Source of the DNA: Lachnospira hominis (ex Liu et al. 2021)
GTDB taxonomy: Bacteria > Bacillota > Clostridia > Lachnospirales > Lachnospiraceae
Assembly: GCF_014287955.1 (NCBI RefSeq)
Contig: NZ_JACOPD010000008.1
Span: forward strand, 70,397-134,396
Reading direction: 5' to 3'
DNA length: 64,000 nucleotides
The position numbers were made by a program, and so were the translations under genes. A model generated the notes under the pieces. The model saw only the letters and a list, made by a program, of their open reading frames with translations. It was not told where the DNA came from and searched no databases. Of this stretch, positions 41,309-49,064 are shown piece after piece (within the stretch, counting starts at the first letter, position 1; the number at the start of each line of letters is the position of its first letter).

Positions 41309-41382
41309 AATCTCCTTTCATATTCAGTTAGAAATAGTCTGTAGCGACCGGACATGAAAATCATTGCCAGAAAAAGCAGGAG

Positions 41383-41411
41383 AAAAAAATCCGATGCAGA
41401 TAACCGGATTT
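41383..41411 (-). terminator. Attenuator-type hairpin in the mgtE leader
   Basis: On the minus strand AAATCCG (41411-41405) pairs with CGGATTT (41393-41387), followed by TTTTCTCC. It lies between the leader ORF stop (41445) and the mgtE start (41308), so it must be bypassed to express mgtE. Confidence 0.65.
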
Positions 41412-41444
41412 ATGAAAGTTTTTCATATTTAGAAATGAAGAAAT

Positions 41445-41567
41445 CTATAGACTTAAAATGAGACCCGCCATGACAAAAGTGCCGGGTTTAAAATCTATAT
41501 TCTTATATGAATTCTTCTGATTTTTGCAGACAATGATGCTACTTCGCCCGTAACTGTCGTCAGTCAT
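41445..41567 (-). CDS. 40-residue leader ORF of mgtE
   Basis: ATG at 41567 follows GAGGTGAGATC, a good ribosome-binding site. The peptide starts MTDDSYGRSSIIVCKNQKNS and ends in FVMAGLILSL. The acidic residues directly after the start recall short peptides whose translation senses low magnesium, such as E. coli mgtL. The ORF stop is 34 bases upstream of an attenuator hairpin. No match to the M-box riboswitch was seen in 41309-41763. Both coding status and mechanism are inferences from layout. Confidence 0.55.
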   Translation of the reverse strand: MTDDSYGRSSIIVCKNQKNSYKNIDFKPGTFVMAGLILSL

Positions 41568-41692
41568 GATCTCACCTCGTTTTCATAAAATAATATTAAA
41601 AATAAATATGCGGAAAAATCCCACAAAGAAGATTATAGTTCACTGCAAATAAAAAAGTCAAGAAATAATATTATAAATATTATGAGCTGTTA

Positions 41693-41757
41693 TATAAAAA
41701 GACAACCATATATAAGCAGATAAATTTATGGCTTATATAATGGCTGTCTCTATTATT
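41693..41757. terminator. Hairpin terminator after spoIIID
   Basis: AGACAACCATATATAAGC pairs with GCTTATATAATGGCTGTCT. It lies just after the spoIIID stop on the minus strand and before the mgtE leader. Confidence 0.75.
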
Positions 41758-41763
41758 AAAAAA

Positions 41764-42039
41764 TCAAATATTTTTTGACGTATGTAAATTGTGTTCATGA
41801 AGATATTTTTCTTTGGTTGCAAGACCACCTCGTATGTGTCGTTCCTGTTTGTTAATGTCAAGAACCTTTCTTGCCTCACTTGCGAGTGAGGGATTAATAC
41901 GTGCTAATCTTGAAGTGACATCTTTGTGAACAGTGCTTTTGCTGACACCGAATTTTCTTGCCGTCTGACGGACAGTAGCTTTTGTTTCGATAATATATTC
42001 AGCAGTTTTTATAGCCCGTTCTTCGATATAACCTTTCAA
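41764..42039 (-). CDS. spoIIID: Sporulation transcription factor SpoIIID
   Basis: 91 residues. KGYIEERAIKTAEYIIETKA, TVRQTARKFGVSKSTVHKDV and TSRLARINPSLASEARKVLD are characteristic; the middle is the helix-turn-helix and the basic C-terminal helix touches the minor groove. SpoIIID switches genes on and off in the mother cell during sporulation, together with sigma E. Its presence shows that the host is a spore former or descends from one. The gene is complete and stands alone. Confidence 0.95.
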   Translation of the reverse strand: MKGYIEERAIKTAEYIIETKATVRQTARKFGVSKSTVHKDVTSRLARINPSLASEARKVLDINKQERHIRGGLATKEKYLHEHNLHTSKNI

Positions 42040-42120
42040 TCAAAACCCCTGCATATTTGTTTGTATATCATATTCAATAATTAAGACAAATATGACCTCA
42101 AAGCGTTTTGAAAATATAGA

Positions 42121-43236
42121 TTAAAGAATGGATGTTATAGTTAAATCAGGTGCTGCAGATAAATCAATAAATTTATCTTTGCAACGTATAACCGGTCTGC
42201 TTAAACTTCTGTCGTTAATGAGTACAACTTCACCTGTCTCGCCATTTGAAAGTTTGACATTGTTGTGAATGTATGATGATGCAACATTTTTAAAGAATGG
42301 AAGTGCAAATTTAGGATCAAGTGTTGAAAAACACTCTTGTTCCATAAGATGTATAACTGTAAAAGGACATACAGCACTTCTGTAAACTCTGTCTGATGTC
42401 ATTGCGTCATAAATGTCGGCAATTGCAATTATTTTTGCAAAATCAGGAATCTTATCGCTTGTAAGTCCAAAAGGATAGCCTGTACCATCACATTTTTCAT
42501 GATGAAGCAGACACGCTTCTTTAACTCTTGAGTCGATATCTTTATCTTTTATAATATCATAACCTTCGTTTACATGGGCTTTCATAACCTCAAATTCAGT
42601 AGGTGTAAGCTTGCCTGGTTTTTCAAGAATTTTCCTAGGAATACGGACTTTGCCTATATCATGTAAAAGACCACACAGTGTAAGAACATGCACATCTTCT
42701 TCGGAATAACCGAGCCATTCACCTATAATAGATGCAACAAGTGCAACATTTACGCTATGGGCATAAGTAAGGTCGTCAAACTGGCGTAAACTGTGCAGCA
42801 TGTCAAACATCTGAAGTTTGTTTGAATATGTATTCATGAGAGAAAGGGGATAAGTAAGAAGTTCATCCACGTCAACATCTGCATTACGGTTTACAATATC
42901 ATTTAACTGTGATTTTAAATCAGAAATTCCTTCATTGTATTCTTTACAGAAAGCTTTGAATTCTTTACTGTTTCTTACCTTTTCGTAATATGTAGAATTG
43001 TCATTCTCGACAGGTCTTACAGGTTCGGTGTAATCTTTATCAATAATCTCGATTTCAAGGATATGGTTTGCAGAAATCTTTGCAATCATATCCATATCAA
43101 GCTTTGTGCCTGAAGCAGCAATAAGAGAGCCATCGCTGTTAAGAACATCTTTAGAAAGAGTCATTCCGTCATCGGCATCAAAAATAAACACTGTCTTTGT
43201 ATGTATGTTATTAGATGATGAATTATTATCTGACAT
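42121..43236 (-). CDS. HD-GYP domain protein, c-di-GMP phosphodiesterase-like
   Basis: 371 residues from the ATG at 43236 (GGGGGTATTTTAATT before it). The C-terminal half is HD-GYP: YAHSVNVALVASIIG, LLHDIGKVRIPRKILEKPGK, HVNEGYDI, LLHHEKCDGTGYPFGL with the GTGYP variant of the GYP motif, and IAIADIYDAMTSDRVYRSA. Such enzymes break down cyclic di-GMP. The N-terminal 150 residues are of the DUF3391-like kind with a VFIFDADDGMTLSKDVLNSD start. c-di-GMP would link well with motility genes downstream. Confidence 0.85.
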   Translation of the reverse strand: MSDNNSSSNNIHTKTVFIFDADDGMTLSKDVLNSDGSLIAASGTKLDMDMIAKISANHILEIEIIDKDYTEPVRPVENDNSTYYEKVRNSKEFKAFCKEYNEGISDLKSQLNDIVNRNADVDVDELLTYPLSLMNTYSNKLQMFDMLHSLRQFDDLTYAHSVNVALVASIIGEWLGYSEEDVHVLTLCGLLHDIGKVRIPRKILEKPGKLTPTEFEVMKAHVNEGYDIIKDKDIDSRVKEACLLHHEKCDGTGYPFGLTSDKIPDFAKIIAIADIYDAMTSDRVYRSAVCPFTVIHLMEQECFSTLDPKFALPFFKNVASSYIHNNVKLSNGETGEVVLINDRSLSRPVIRCKDKFIDLSAAPDLTITSIL

Positions 43237-43359
43237 AATTAAAATACCCCCGTTTAGATATAAAATAATATCGGCATTTGAATATGATTTTATTATAGAA
43301 AAAATGGGGCAAATTGTCAATTTTATAAAATAAAATAAAATATATTTCGGTAAAAACAC

Positions 43360-43388
43360 TTGACTAGTAAGTATTAATTGTGTAATAT
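43360..43388 (+). promoter_or_regulatory. Sigma-A promoter of the metK transcript
   Basis: TTGACT (43360-43365) and TAATAT (43383-43388) are 17 bases apart, about 65 bases before the SAM riboswitch. Confidence 0.6.
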
Positions 43389-43452
43389 TCATTTGAAATA
43401 AAAATATAACGAGTGAGTATCATGTAGCGGTATGCTTTATGATATTACATCC

Positions 43453-43599
43453 CTTATTTAGAGTGGCGGAGACACATAGGGTCTGTGAAGCCCGGCAACC
43501 CCGTAGGCAATGGCAGTGATTTGATGATTGAGCTGTTGCAAGGAAGGTGCCAACCTGAGCGAAGATATCCGGATTATACCGGAAGTTCGAACAATAAGA
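43453..43599 (+). promoter_or_regulatory. SAM-I (S-box) riboswitch
   Basis: The P1 stem CTTATT/AATAAG closes an S-box aptamer. Conserved parts are readable: GAGTGGCGGAGACA, GAAGCCCGGCAACC, AAGGAAGGTGCCAACCTGAGCG, and the closing GAAGATA-like strand. It binds S-adenosylmethionine and shuts off the gene for its own synthase. It lies directly before metK with a terminator between. Confidence 0.92.
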
Positions 43600-43622
43600 G
43601 GATTTCGAGTCTTGATGATTGC

Positions 43623-43649
43623 GGGTCCTTTTACGAGGGCTCTTTTTTT
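43623..43649 (+). terminator. Riboswitch-controlled terminator
   Basis: GGGTCCTT pairs with GAGGGCTC (two G-U pairs) and seven T follow. This is the expression platform of the SAM-I riboswitch. Confidence 0.8.
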
Positions 43650-43710
43650 CGTTATGTTTTAATTAATGTAACCACATATACAATTAATTTTTATGAAGAA
43701 AGGAATTATT

Positions 43711-44898
43711 ATGGAAAGAAGATTATTTACATCAGAATCTGTTACTGAAGGACATCCTGATAAAATCTGTGACCAGGTATCAGATGCAATACTTGACGCT
43801 TTATATGAGCAGGACCCATATTCAAGAGTAGCCTGCGAGACACTTACAAATACAGGATTTGTAATGGTTATGGGTGAGATTACAACAAAGGCAAATATCG
43901 ACATTCCTCAGATTGTACGTAACACAGTTACAACAATCGGATATGACAGCTCAGAAAAGGGATTTGACGGAAATACATGTGCAGTTATGGTTGCACTTGA
44001 CAAGCAGTCTGCAGATATTGCAATGGGTGTTGATAAAGCACTTGAAGCAAAAAATGGTGAAGAAGATGACGCTGCGATTGATGCAATCGGTGCCGGTGAC
44101 CAGGGTATGATGTTTGGTTATGCAACTAATGAGACACCGGAATATATGCCATATTCAGCTGCACTTGCACAGAAACTTGCAAGACAGCTTACAGCTGTAA
44201 GAAAGAACGGACCTCTTTCATATTTAAGACCTGACGGAAAGACACAGGTTACTGTAGAATATGATGAAAATAACAAACCAGTCAAGCTTGATGCTATTGT
44301 TGTTTCTTCACAGCATGCACCTGAAATTTCACAGGAACAGATTCATGAAGATATCAAGAAATATGTAATTGATGCGGTTGTTGATCCTGCAATGATAGAC
44401 GAAAATACAAAGATTTTCATTAATCCTACAGGAAGATTCGTAATCGGCGGACCTAACGGCGACAGCGGTCTTACAGGACGTAAGATTATCGTTGATACTT
44501 ACGGCGGTGTTGCAAGACACGGCGGCGGAGCTTTCTCAGGAAAGGACTGCACAAAGGTTGACCGTTCGGCAGCTTATGCAGCACGTTATGTTGCAAAGAA
44601 TATCGTTGCAGCAGGAATAGCTGACAGATGCGAAATCCAGCTCTCATATGCAATTGGTGTTGCACAACCTACATCAATCATGGTTGATACATTTGGAACC
44701 GGCAAGCTTTCAGAAGATAAGATTGTTGAGCTTATCAGAGAAAACTTTGATTTAAGACCGGCAGGAATTATCAAGATGCTTGATTTAAGACGTCCTATCT
44801 ACAAGCAGACTGCAGCTTATGGTCATTTTGGTCGTCCGGATCTTGATCTTCCATGGGAAAAGACAGATAAAGCAGAATTATTAAAAAAATATTTATAA
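43711..44898 (+). CDS. metK: S-adenosylmethionine synthetase
   Basis: 395 residues from the ATG at 43711 (AAGAAAGGAATTATT). [32 protein letters not shown], the P-loop-like [20 protein letters not shown] and [13 protein letters not shown] are hallmarks. It makes S-adenosylmethionine from methionine and ATP. Its own product represses it through the upstream riboswitch. Followed by a terminator. Confidence 0.97.
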   Translation: MERRLFTSESVTEGHPDKICDQVSDAILDALYEQDPYSRVACETLTNTGFVMVMGEITTKANIDIPQIVRNTVTTIGYDSSEKGFDGNTCAVMVALDKQSADIAMGVDKALEAKNGEEDDAAIDAIGAGDQGMMFGYATNETPEYMPYSAALAQKLARQLTAVRKNGPLSYLRPDGKTQVTVEYDENNKPVKLDAIVVSSQHAPEISQEQIHEDIKKYVIDAVVDPAMIDENTKIFINPTGRFVIGGPNGDSGLTGRKIIVDTYGGVARHGGGAFSGKDCTKVDRSAAYAARYVAKNIVAAGIADRCEIQLSYAIGVAQPTSIMVDTFGTGKLSEDKIVELIRENFDLRPAGIIKMLDLRRPIYKQTAAYGHFGRPDLDLPWEKTDKAELLKKYL

Positions 44899-44939
44899 AA
44901 ACAATTGTAAAATAACATTACGGTAATGTATAATAATAA

Positions 44940-44981
44940 GAGCCGGATGTGGGACAGACTTCCTGCATCCGGCTCTTATCA
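44940..44981 (+). terminator. Intrinsic terminator after metK
   Basis: GAGCCGGATG and CATCCGGCTC make a perfect stem around TGGGACAGACTTCCTG; TTATCAG follows. The T-run is short. Confidence 0.7.
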
Positions 44982-45001
44982 GTTTATTTAAGGAGATTTT
45001 G

Positions 45002-45808
45002 ATGGAAGGGTATTATACAATTGAGAGATGGCTGGCATTCTTTTTTATATACAGCTTTCTCGGGTGGTGCATTGAATCAACTATAGTTTCTGTGAGCAAA
45101 AGAAAGCTTACAAACAGAGGATTTTTAAAAGGTCCTATGCTTCCATTATATGGTTTTGGGGCTTTGACAATTATAATTTCGACACTGATGGTTGCTGATA
45201 ATGCAGTTCTTGTATATATATGCGGCATGATTGCGGCTACTGCACTTGAATACGTAACAGGTGCTGCAATGGAAGCTATATTTAATATGAAATATTGGGA
45301 TTACAGTGACAAAAAGTTTAACATTCATGGATATATATGCCTGAAATCATCGCTTTTCTGGGGGTTTTTGTCAGTTGTGCTTGTTATGGTAATCCATGTG
45401 CCTATAGCAGAATTTATTGATTCACTTGACATAAGAATTCTTACGGCAGTTTTGCTGGTTATAATTGTGATTGCTGCGACCGATACAGTATTTGCATTTA
45501 AGAAAGCACTTGATTACCAGAAGCTTCTTGCTTATGAGTCTATGATAAAGAAAGAACTTTCAGAAATATCAGAAAGACTTGCGGAAGCAAAAGAAGCATT
45601 TACGGAAAAGGCAACTGCAAAGCAGATAGAATATTTTTCTAATCAGGAGCAGAAAGTTGAAAGGCTTCGTCTTGAACTTGACGCTGCAAAGGAGAAAGCC
45701 GGTAAACTTCACAAATCACTTTTAAAGAGCTTCCCATCTGCTTCATCTAAGAGGTTTGGCGAGGCGTTTGAAGAGATTAAGAAGTATGTAAGCACTAAGA
45801 AACAGTAA
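45002..45808 (+). CDS. CmpB-type putative ABC transporter permease
   Basis: 268 residues from the ATG at 45002 (AGGAGATTTTG). Five or six hydrophobic helices: the first holds FFIYSFLGWCIESTIVSVSK, then GFLKGPMLPLYGFGALTIII and MAFEAIF-like EYVTGAAMEAIFNMKYWDYS. These are the conserved parts of the family Pfam calls ABC_trans_CmpB. The C-terminal 90 residues form a charged coiled coil. No ATPase is next to it, so the transport role is doubtful; the exact function is unknown. Confidence 0.7.
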   Translation: MEGYYTIERWLAFFFIYSFLGWCIESTIVSVSKRKLTNRGFLKGPMLPLYGFGALTIIISTLMVADNAVLVYICGMIAATALEYVTGAAMEAIFNMKYWDYSDKKFNIHGYICLKSSLFWGFLSVVLVMVIHVPIAEFIDSLDIRILTAVLLVIIVIAATDTVFAFKKALDYQKLLAYESMIKKELSEISERLAEAKEAFTEKATAKQIEYFSNQEQKVERLRLELDAAKEKAGKLHKSLLKSFPSASSKRFGEAFEEIKKYVSTKKQ

Positions 45809-45989
45809 AGATATTAAAAAAAATTATAAATTTATTTAAAATAAGTCTTTTAAATTTTTTTTTTATTGTATATAATGATATTTAGGCATAAAATCTTTAT
45901 TGCGTGGTACTTTGGCAGTGGTTTGTGCCGGAAGATTTATGGATGATTGGATATTGAACAGCTTAGTACAAAGTGAAAGGAGTAATTTC

Positions 45990-46985
45990 ATGCTGTCAAC
46001 AGATATAGGAATTGATTTGGGAACAGCCAGTATTCTGGTTTATATAAAAGGAAAAGGTGTTGTGTTAAAGGAGCCTTCAGTTGTTGCTTTTGACAGAGAT
46101 ACTAATAAGATAAAGGCCATTGGTGAAGAGGCACGTCTCATGCTTGGACGTACACCTGGTAATATTGTTGCCGTAAGACCTCTTCGTCAGGGTGTTATTT
46201 CAGATTATACAGTAACAGAGAAGATGCTCAAGTATTTTATTCAGAAAGCTATAGGCAGAAGAATGTTAAAGAAGCCTAGAATCAGTGTTTGCGTACCTTC
46301 AGGTGTAACTGAGGTTGAAAAGAAAGCCGTTGAGGATGCAACACTTCAGGCAGGAGCAAGAGAAGTTGCAATTATTGAAGAGCCGATAGCAGCAGCAATC
46401 GGTGCCGGAATTGATATTTCAAGACCATGTGGTAATATGATTGTTGATATCGGTGGCGGTACTACAGATATAGCAGTTATCTCACTCGGAGGTACTGTTG
46501 TAAGTACATCTATTAAGATTGCAGGTGATGATTTTGATGAAGCACTTGTAAGATACATGAGAAAGAAACACAATCTTCTTATCGGTGAGAGAACAGCCGA
46601 AGATATTAAGATAAAGATTGGTTCAGCATACCCAAGAGCAGAAGTTACAACTATGAATGTTAGAGGACGTAATCTTGTAACAGGTCTTCCTAAGACAGTA
46701 GAAGTGACATCAGAAGAGACAGAAGAAGCATTGAGAGAGGCAACTTCACAGATTGTTGAAGCAGTTCACAGTGTCCTTGAAAAGACACCTCCGGAACTTG
46801 CATCAGATATAGCCGACAGAGGGATTGTTCTTACAGGCGGTGGAAGTCTTCTTTCAGGACTTGAAGATTTAATTGAGGCAAAGACAGGTATTAATACAGT
46901 TACTGCTGAGGATCCAATGACAGCAGTTGCAATCGGTACAGGTAAGTTCATAGAATTCCTTGCCGGTTACAGAGATGAGAACTAA
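45990..46985 (+). CDS. mbl: MreB/Mbl-type actin homologue
   Basis: 331 residues from the ATG at 45990 (AAAGGAG). Actin-fold nucleotide motifs: GIDLGTASILVYIKGKGVVL, PSGVTEVEKKAVEDA, IVDIGGGTTDIAVISLGG and LTGGGSLLSGL. It forms filaments that guide cell wall growth. In Bacillus subtilis mbl is followed by flhO and flhP, as here, so mbl fits by context. Ends 24 bases before the first rod gene. Confidence 0.85.
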   Translation: MLSTDIGIDLGTASILVYIKGKGVVLKEPSVVAFDRDTNKIKAIGEEARLMLGRTPGNIVAVRPLRQGVISDYTVTEKMLKYFIQKAIGRRMLKKPRISVCVPSGVTEVEKKAVEDATLQAGAREVAIIEEPIAAAIGAGIDISRPCGNMIVDIGGGTTDIAVISLGGTVVSTSIKIAGDDFDEALVRYMRKKHNLLIGERTAEDIKIKIGSAYPRAEVTTMNVRGRNLVTGLPKTVEVTSEETEEALREATSQIVEAVHSVLEKTPPELASDIADRGIVLTGGGSLLSGLEDLIEAKTGINTVTAEDPMTAVAIGTGKFIEFLAGYRDEN

Positions 46986-47009
46986 AAATATCAGGATGGA
47001 GGTCAGGTT

Positions 47010-47786
47010 ATGGTAAGAGGCTTATATACTGCCTATACAGGAATGGTAAACAGCCAGCACAGACTTGATGTTGTATCTAACAATCTGGCGAATGCTACAA
47101 CGACAGGATATAAAAAGGAAGGATGCACAACGCAGTCTTTTGATGCTGTTTATGGCATTAAGATTAAAGATGCGACAGTGGGTCATGTAAATCAGAATAT
47201 CGGCAAGCTTTCGCTTGGAGCAAAAATCGGTGAAACGTATCGTAATTGGGAGCAGGGTTCTTTTGTTACAACAGATAATACATACGATTTTGCATTGTCA
47301 GGAAAGGGATTCTTTACGATTTCCTTTACAAACAAAGCCGGGGAGACATCAACGATGTATACCAGGGATGGGTCTTTTCAGATGAACGCAGATGGTTATC
47401 TGGTTACCAAGGATGGTGATTATGTGTTGGGAGAGAGCGGTGAGCCGATTGTTCTTCCGACAGATGCAACTAATATAGCAGTAGAACCTACAGGAGAGAT
47501 ATATGCTGATAATGAGTATGTAGATTCATTTCTTCTTACAGATTTTGAAGATTATAATTATCTCGAAATGTATGGTGAGAATCTTTATCGTGCCATAGAT
47601 GGTGCAACACAGGCAGATGAGGTTACTGCAACAGTTAATCAGGGATTTAAAGAAGCATCTAATATCAATGTTGTTTCAGAGATGGTTGAGATGATTAGTA
47701 TCGCAAGAGAGTATGAGAGCGGTCAGAAGGTCATCAATGCCATGGATGAGATGATGAGTAAGATGGTATCAATTTCTGAGTTATAA
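47010..47786 (+). CDS. flhO: Flagellar basal-body rod protein, FlhO/FlgF type
   Basis: 258 residues. VRGLYTAYTGMVNSQHRLDV, VSNNLANATTTGYKKEG make the N-terminal rod/hook signature, and EMVEMISIAREYESGQKVIN is the C-terminal D0 helix. Between them is the FlgF/FlgG-like barrel domain. It is part of the distal rod of the flagellum and is exported through the flagellar pathway. Followed by its paralogue after 22 bases. Confidence 0.85.
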   Translation: MVRGLYTAYTGMVNSQHRLDVVSNNLANATTTGYKKEGCTTQSFDAVYGIKIKDATVGHVNQNIGKLSLGAKIGETYRNWEQGSFVTTDNTYDFALSGKGFFTISFTNKAGETSTMYTRDGSFQMNADGYLVTKDGDYVLGESGEPIVLPTDATNIAVEPTGEIYADNEYVDSFLLTDFEDYNYLEMYGENLYRAIDGATQADEVTATVNQGFKEASNINVVSEMVEMISIAREYESGQKVINAMDEMMSKMVSISEL

Positions 47787-47808
47787 GTTTAGATGAAAGG
47801 CAGACAGA

Positions 47809-48621
47809 ATGGTAAGATCATTATATTCAGCTGCATCAGGAATGATGGCACAGCAGACAAATGTTGATGTAATTGCAAACAATCTTGCAAATGTTAATAC
47901 AATAGGATATAAGTCACAGAGTGCTGAATTCAAGTCACTTTTATATCAGGATTTACAGGCTAAGACAACTTCTGCTAATGGAGAAAATAAGCCGGTAAGT
48001 GCACAGGTTGGACTTGGTTCAAGAATATCATCAATAACATCACATTACACACAGGGTTCAGCAAATGCAACGGATGGTACAACAGATTTCCTTATAAACG
48101 GAATGGGATTTTTTGCAATAGAAAATATTGATGGAAATGTATATTATACAAGAAATGGTAATTTCTTCTTATCGGTAGATACTGAGGGAACGGTTCTTTG
48201 TACTGCAGAAGGTTATCCGGTTCTTAGTTCAGAAGGACAGCCTATTGTTCTTGACCCACAGTATCAGTCAACTAAGATTACAGTTGATGGAGACGGTAAT
48301 ATATGTTATCCTGACGAATCTAACAATGCACAGCCTATTGGAATAAAGATTGGATTATATCAGTTTCCTAATCCTTCAGGACTTACAAAGGTTGGTAATT
48401 CATATCTTGCAGAAAGTGATGCATCAGGCGTAGCAATCAATGAAGAGGATGGAGTTGTAAGCAAGAGTAAATTAAAGCAGGGTTATCTTGAAAGCTCTAA
48501 TGTTAATGTGGCTACAGAGATGGTTAATCTTATAACAGCACAGAGGGCTTATGAGCTTTGTTCAAAGGCTATTACAACATCTGATACAATGATGGAGCAG
48601 GCAAACAACTTGAAGAGATAA
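47809..48621 (+). CDS. flhP: Flagellar basal-body rod protein, FlhP/FlgG type
   Basis: 270 residues. VRSLYSAASGMMAQQTNVDV, IANNLANVNTIGYKSQ at the start and SNVNVATEMVNLITAQRAYE at the end, where FlgG proteins have the same motif. It forms the distal rod with the previous gene product. The pair mirrors flhO-flhP of Bacillus subtilis. Confidence 0.88.
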   Translation: MVRSLYSAASGMMAQQTNVDVIANNLANVNTIGYKSQSAEFKSLLYQDLQAKTTSANGENKPVSAQVGLGSRISSITSHYTQGSANATDGTTDFLINGMGFFAIENIDGNVYYTRNGNFFLSVDTEGTVLCTAEGYPVLSSEGQPIVLDPQYQSTKITVDGDGNICYPDESNNAQPIGIKIGLYQFPNPSGLTKVGNSYLAESDASGVAINEEDGVVSKSKLKQGYLESSNVNVATEMVNLITAQRAYELCSKAITTSDTMMEQANNLKR

Positions 48622-48642
48622 TAAGCGGCAGGGAGAATTATT

Positions 48643-49059
48643 ATGGATAATATTATCAGTAATGTTAATTCCATTTATACTAATGGAACATATGCATCCG
48701 GTACAGGTAATTCACTTGAAGATAAAATAAATAATAAAGATTTGTCAAAAGCAACAGATGATGAACTCATGGAAGTCTGCAAAGATTTCGAGAGTTATTT
48801 CTTAGAACAGATGTTAAAGTCAATGGTAAAGATGACAAAAGTTGACGGTGATACGGATGATAGTAATCTGTATTCGTCACTTTTTGGAATGACTGATAAT
48901 TCTGATTCGGGAATGAGTACACTTTCAAGTTATTTTGGTGATGAGATAGTTCAGCAGGTAGCTGACAAGATGACAGAGTCTAATGGTGGAAAAGGTCTTG
49001 GACTTGCACAGCAGCTTTACGAACAGATGAAGAGAAACTACGGAGTTAGTGAGGTATAA
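48643..49059 (+). CDS. flgJ: Rod-binding FlgJ-N-domain protein
   Basis: 138 residues. The rod-binding domain is in ELMEVCKDFESYFLEQMLKS, MVKMTKVDGDTDDSNLYSSL, FGMTDNSDSGMSTLSSYFGD and GLGLAQQLYEQMKRNYG. It has no peptidoglycan hydrolase domain, unlike FlgJ of Proteobacteria. It probably caps or scaffolds the growing rod. The next gene starts 6 bases after the stop. Confidence 0.75.
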   Translation: MDNIISNVNSIYTNGTYASGTGNSLEDKINNKDLSKATDDELMEVCKDFESYFLEQMLKSMVKMTKVDGDTDDSNLYSSLFGMTDNSDSGMSTLSSYFGDEIVQQVADKMTESNGGKGLGLAQQLYEQMKRNYGVSEV

Positions 49060-49064
49060 TTATT

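Noticed and set aside
41309..41763. M-box magnesium riboswitch before mgtE
   Set aside because: The conserved M-box boxes could not be found on the minus strand. The region instead shows an ORF and a simple attenuator.
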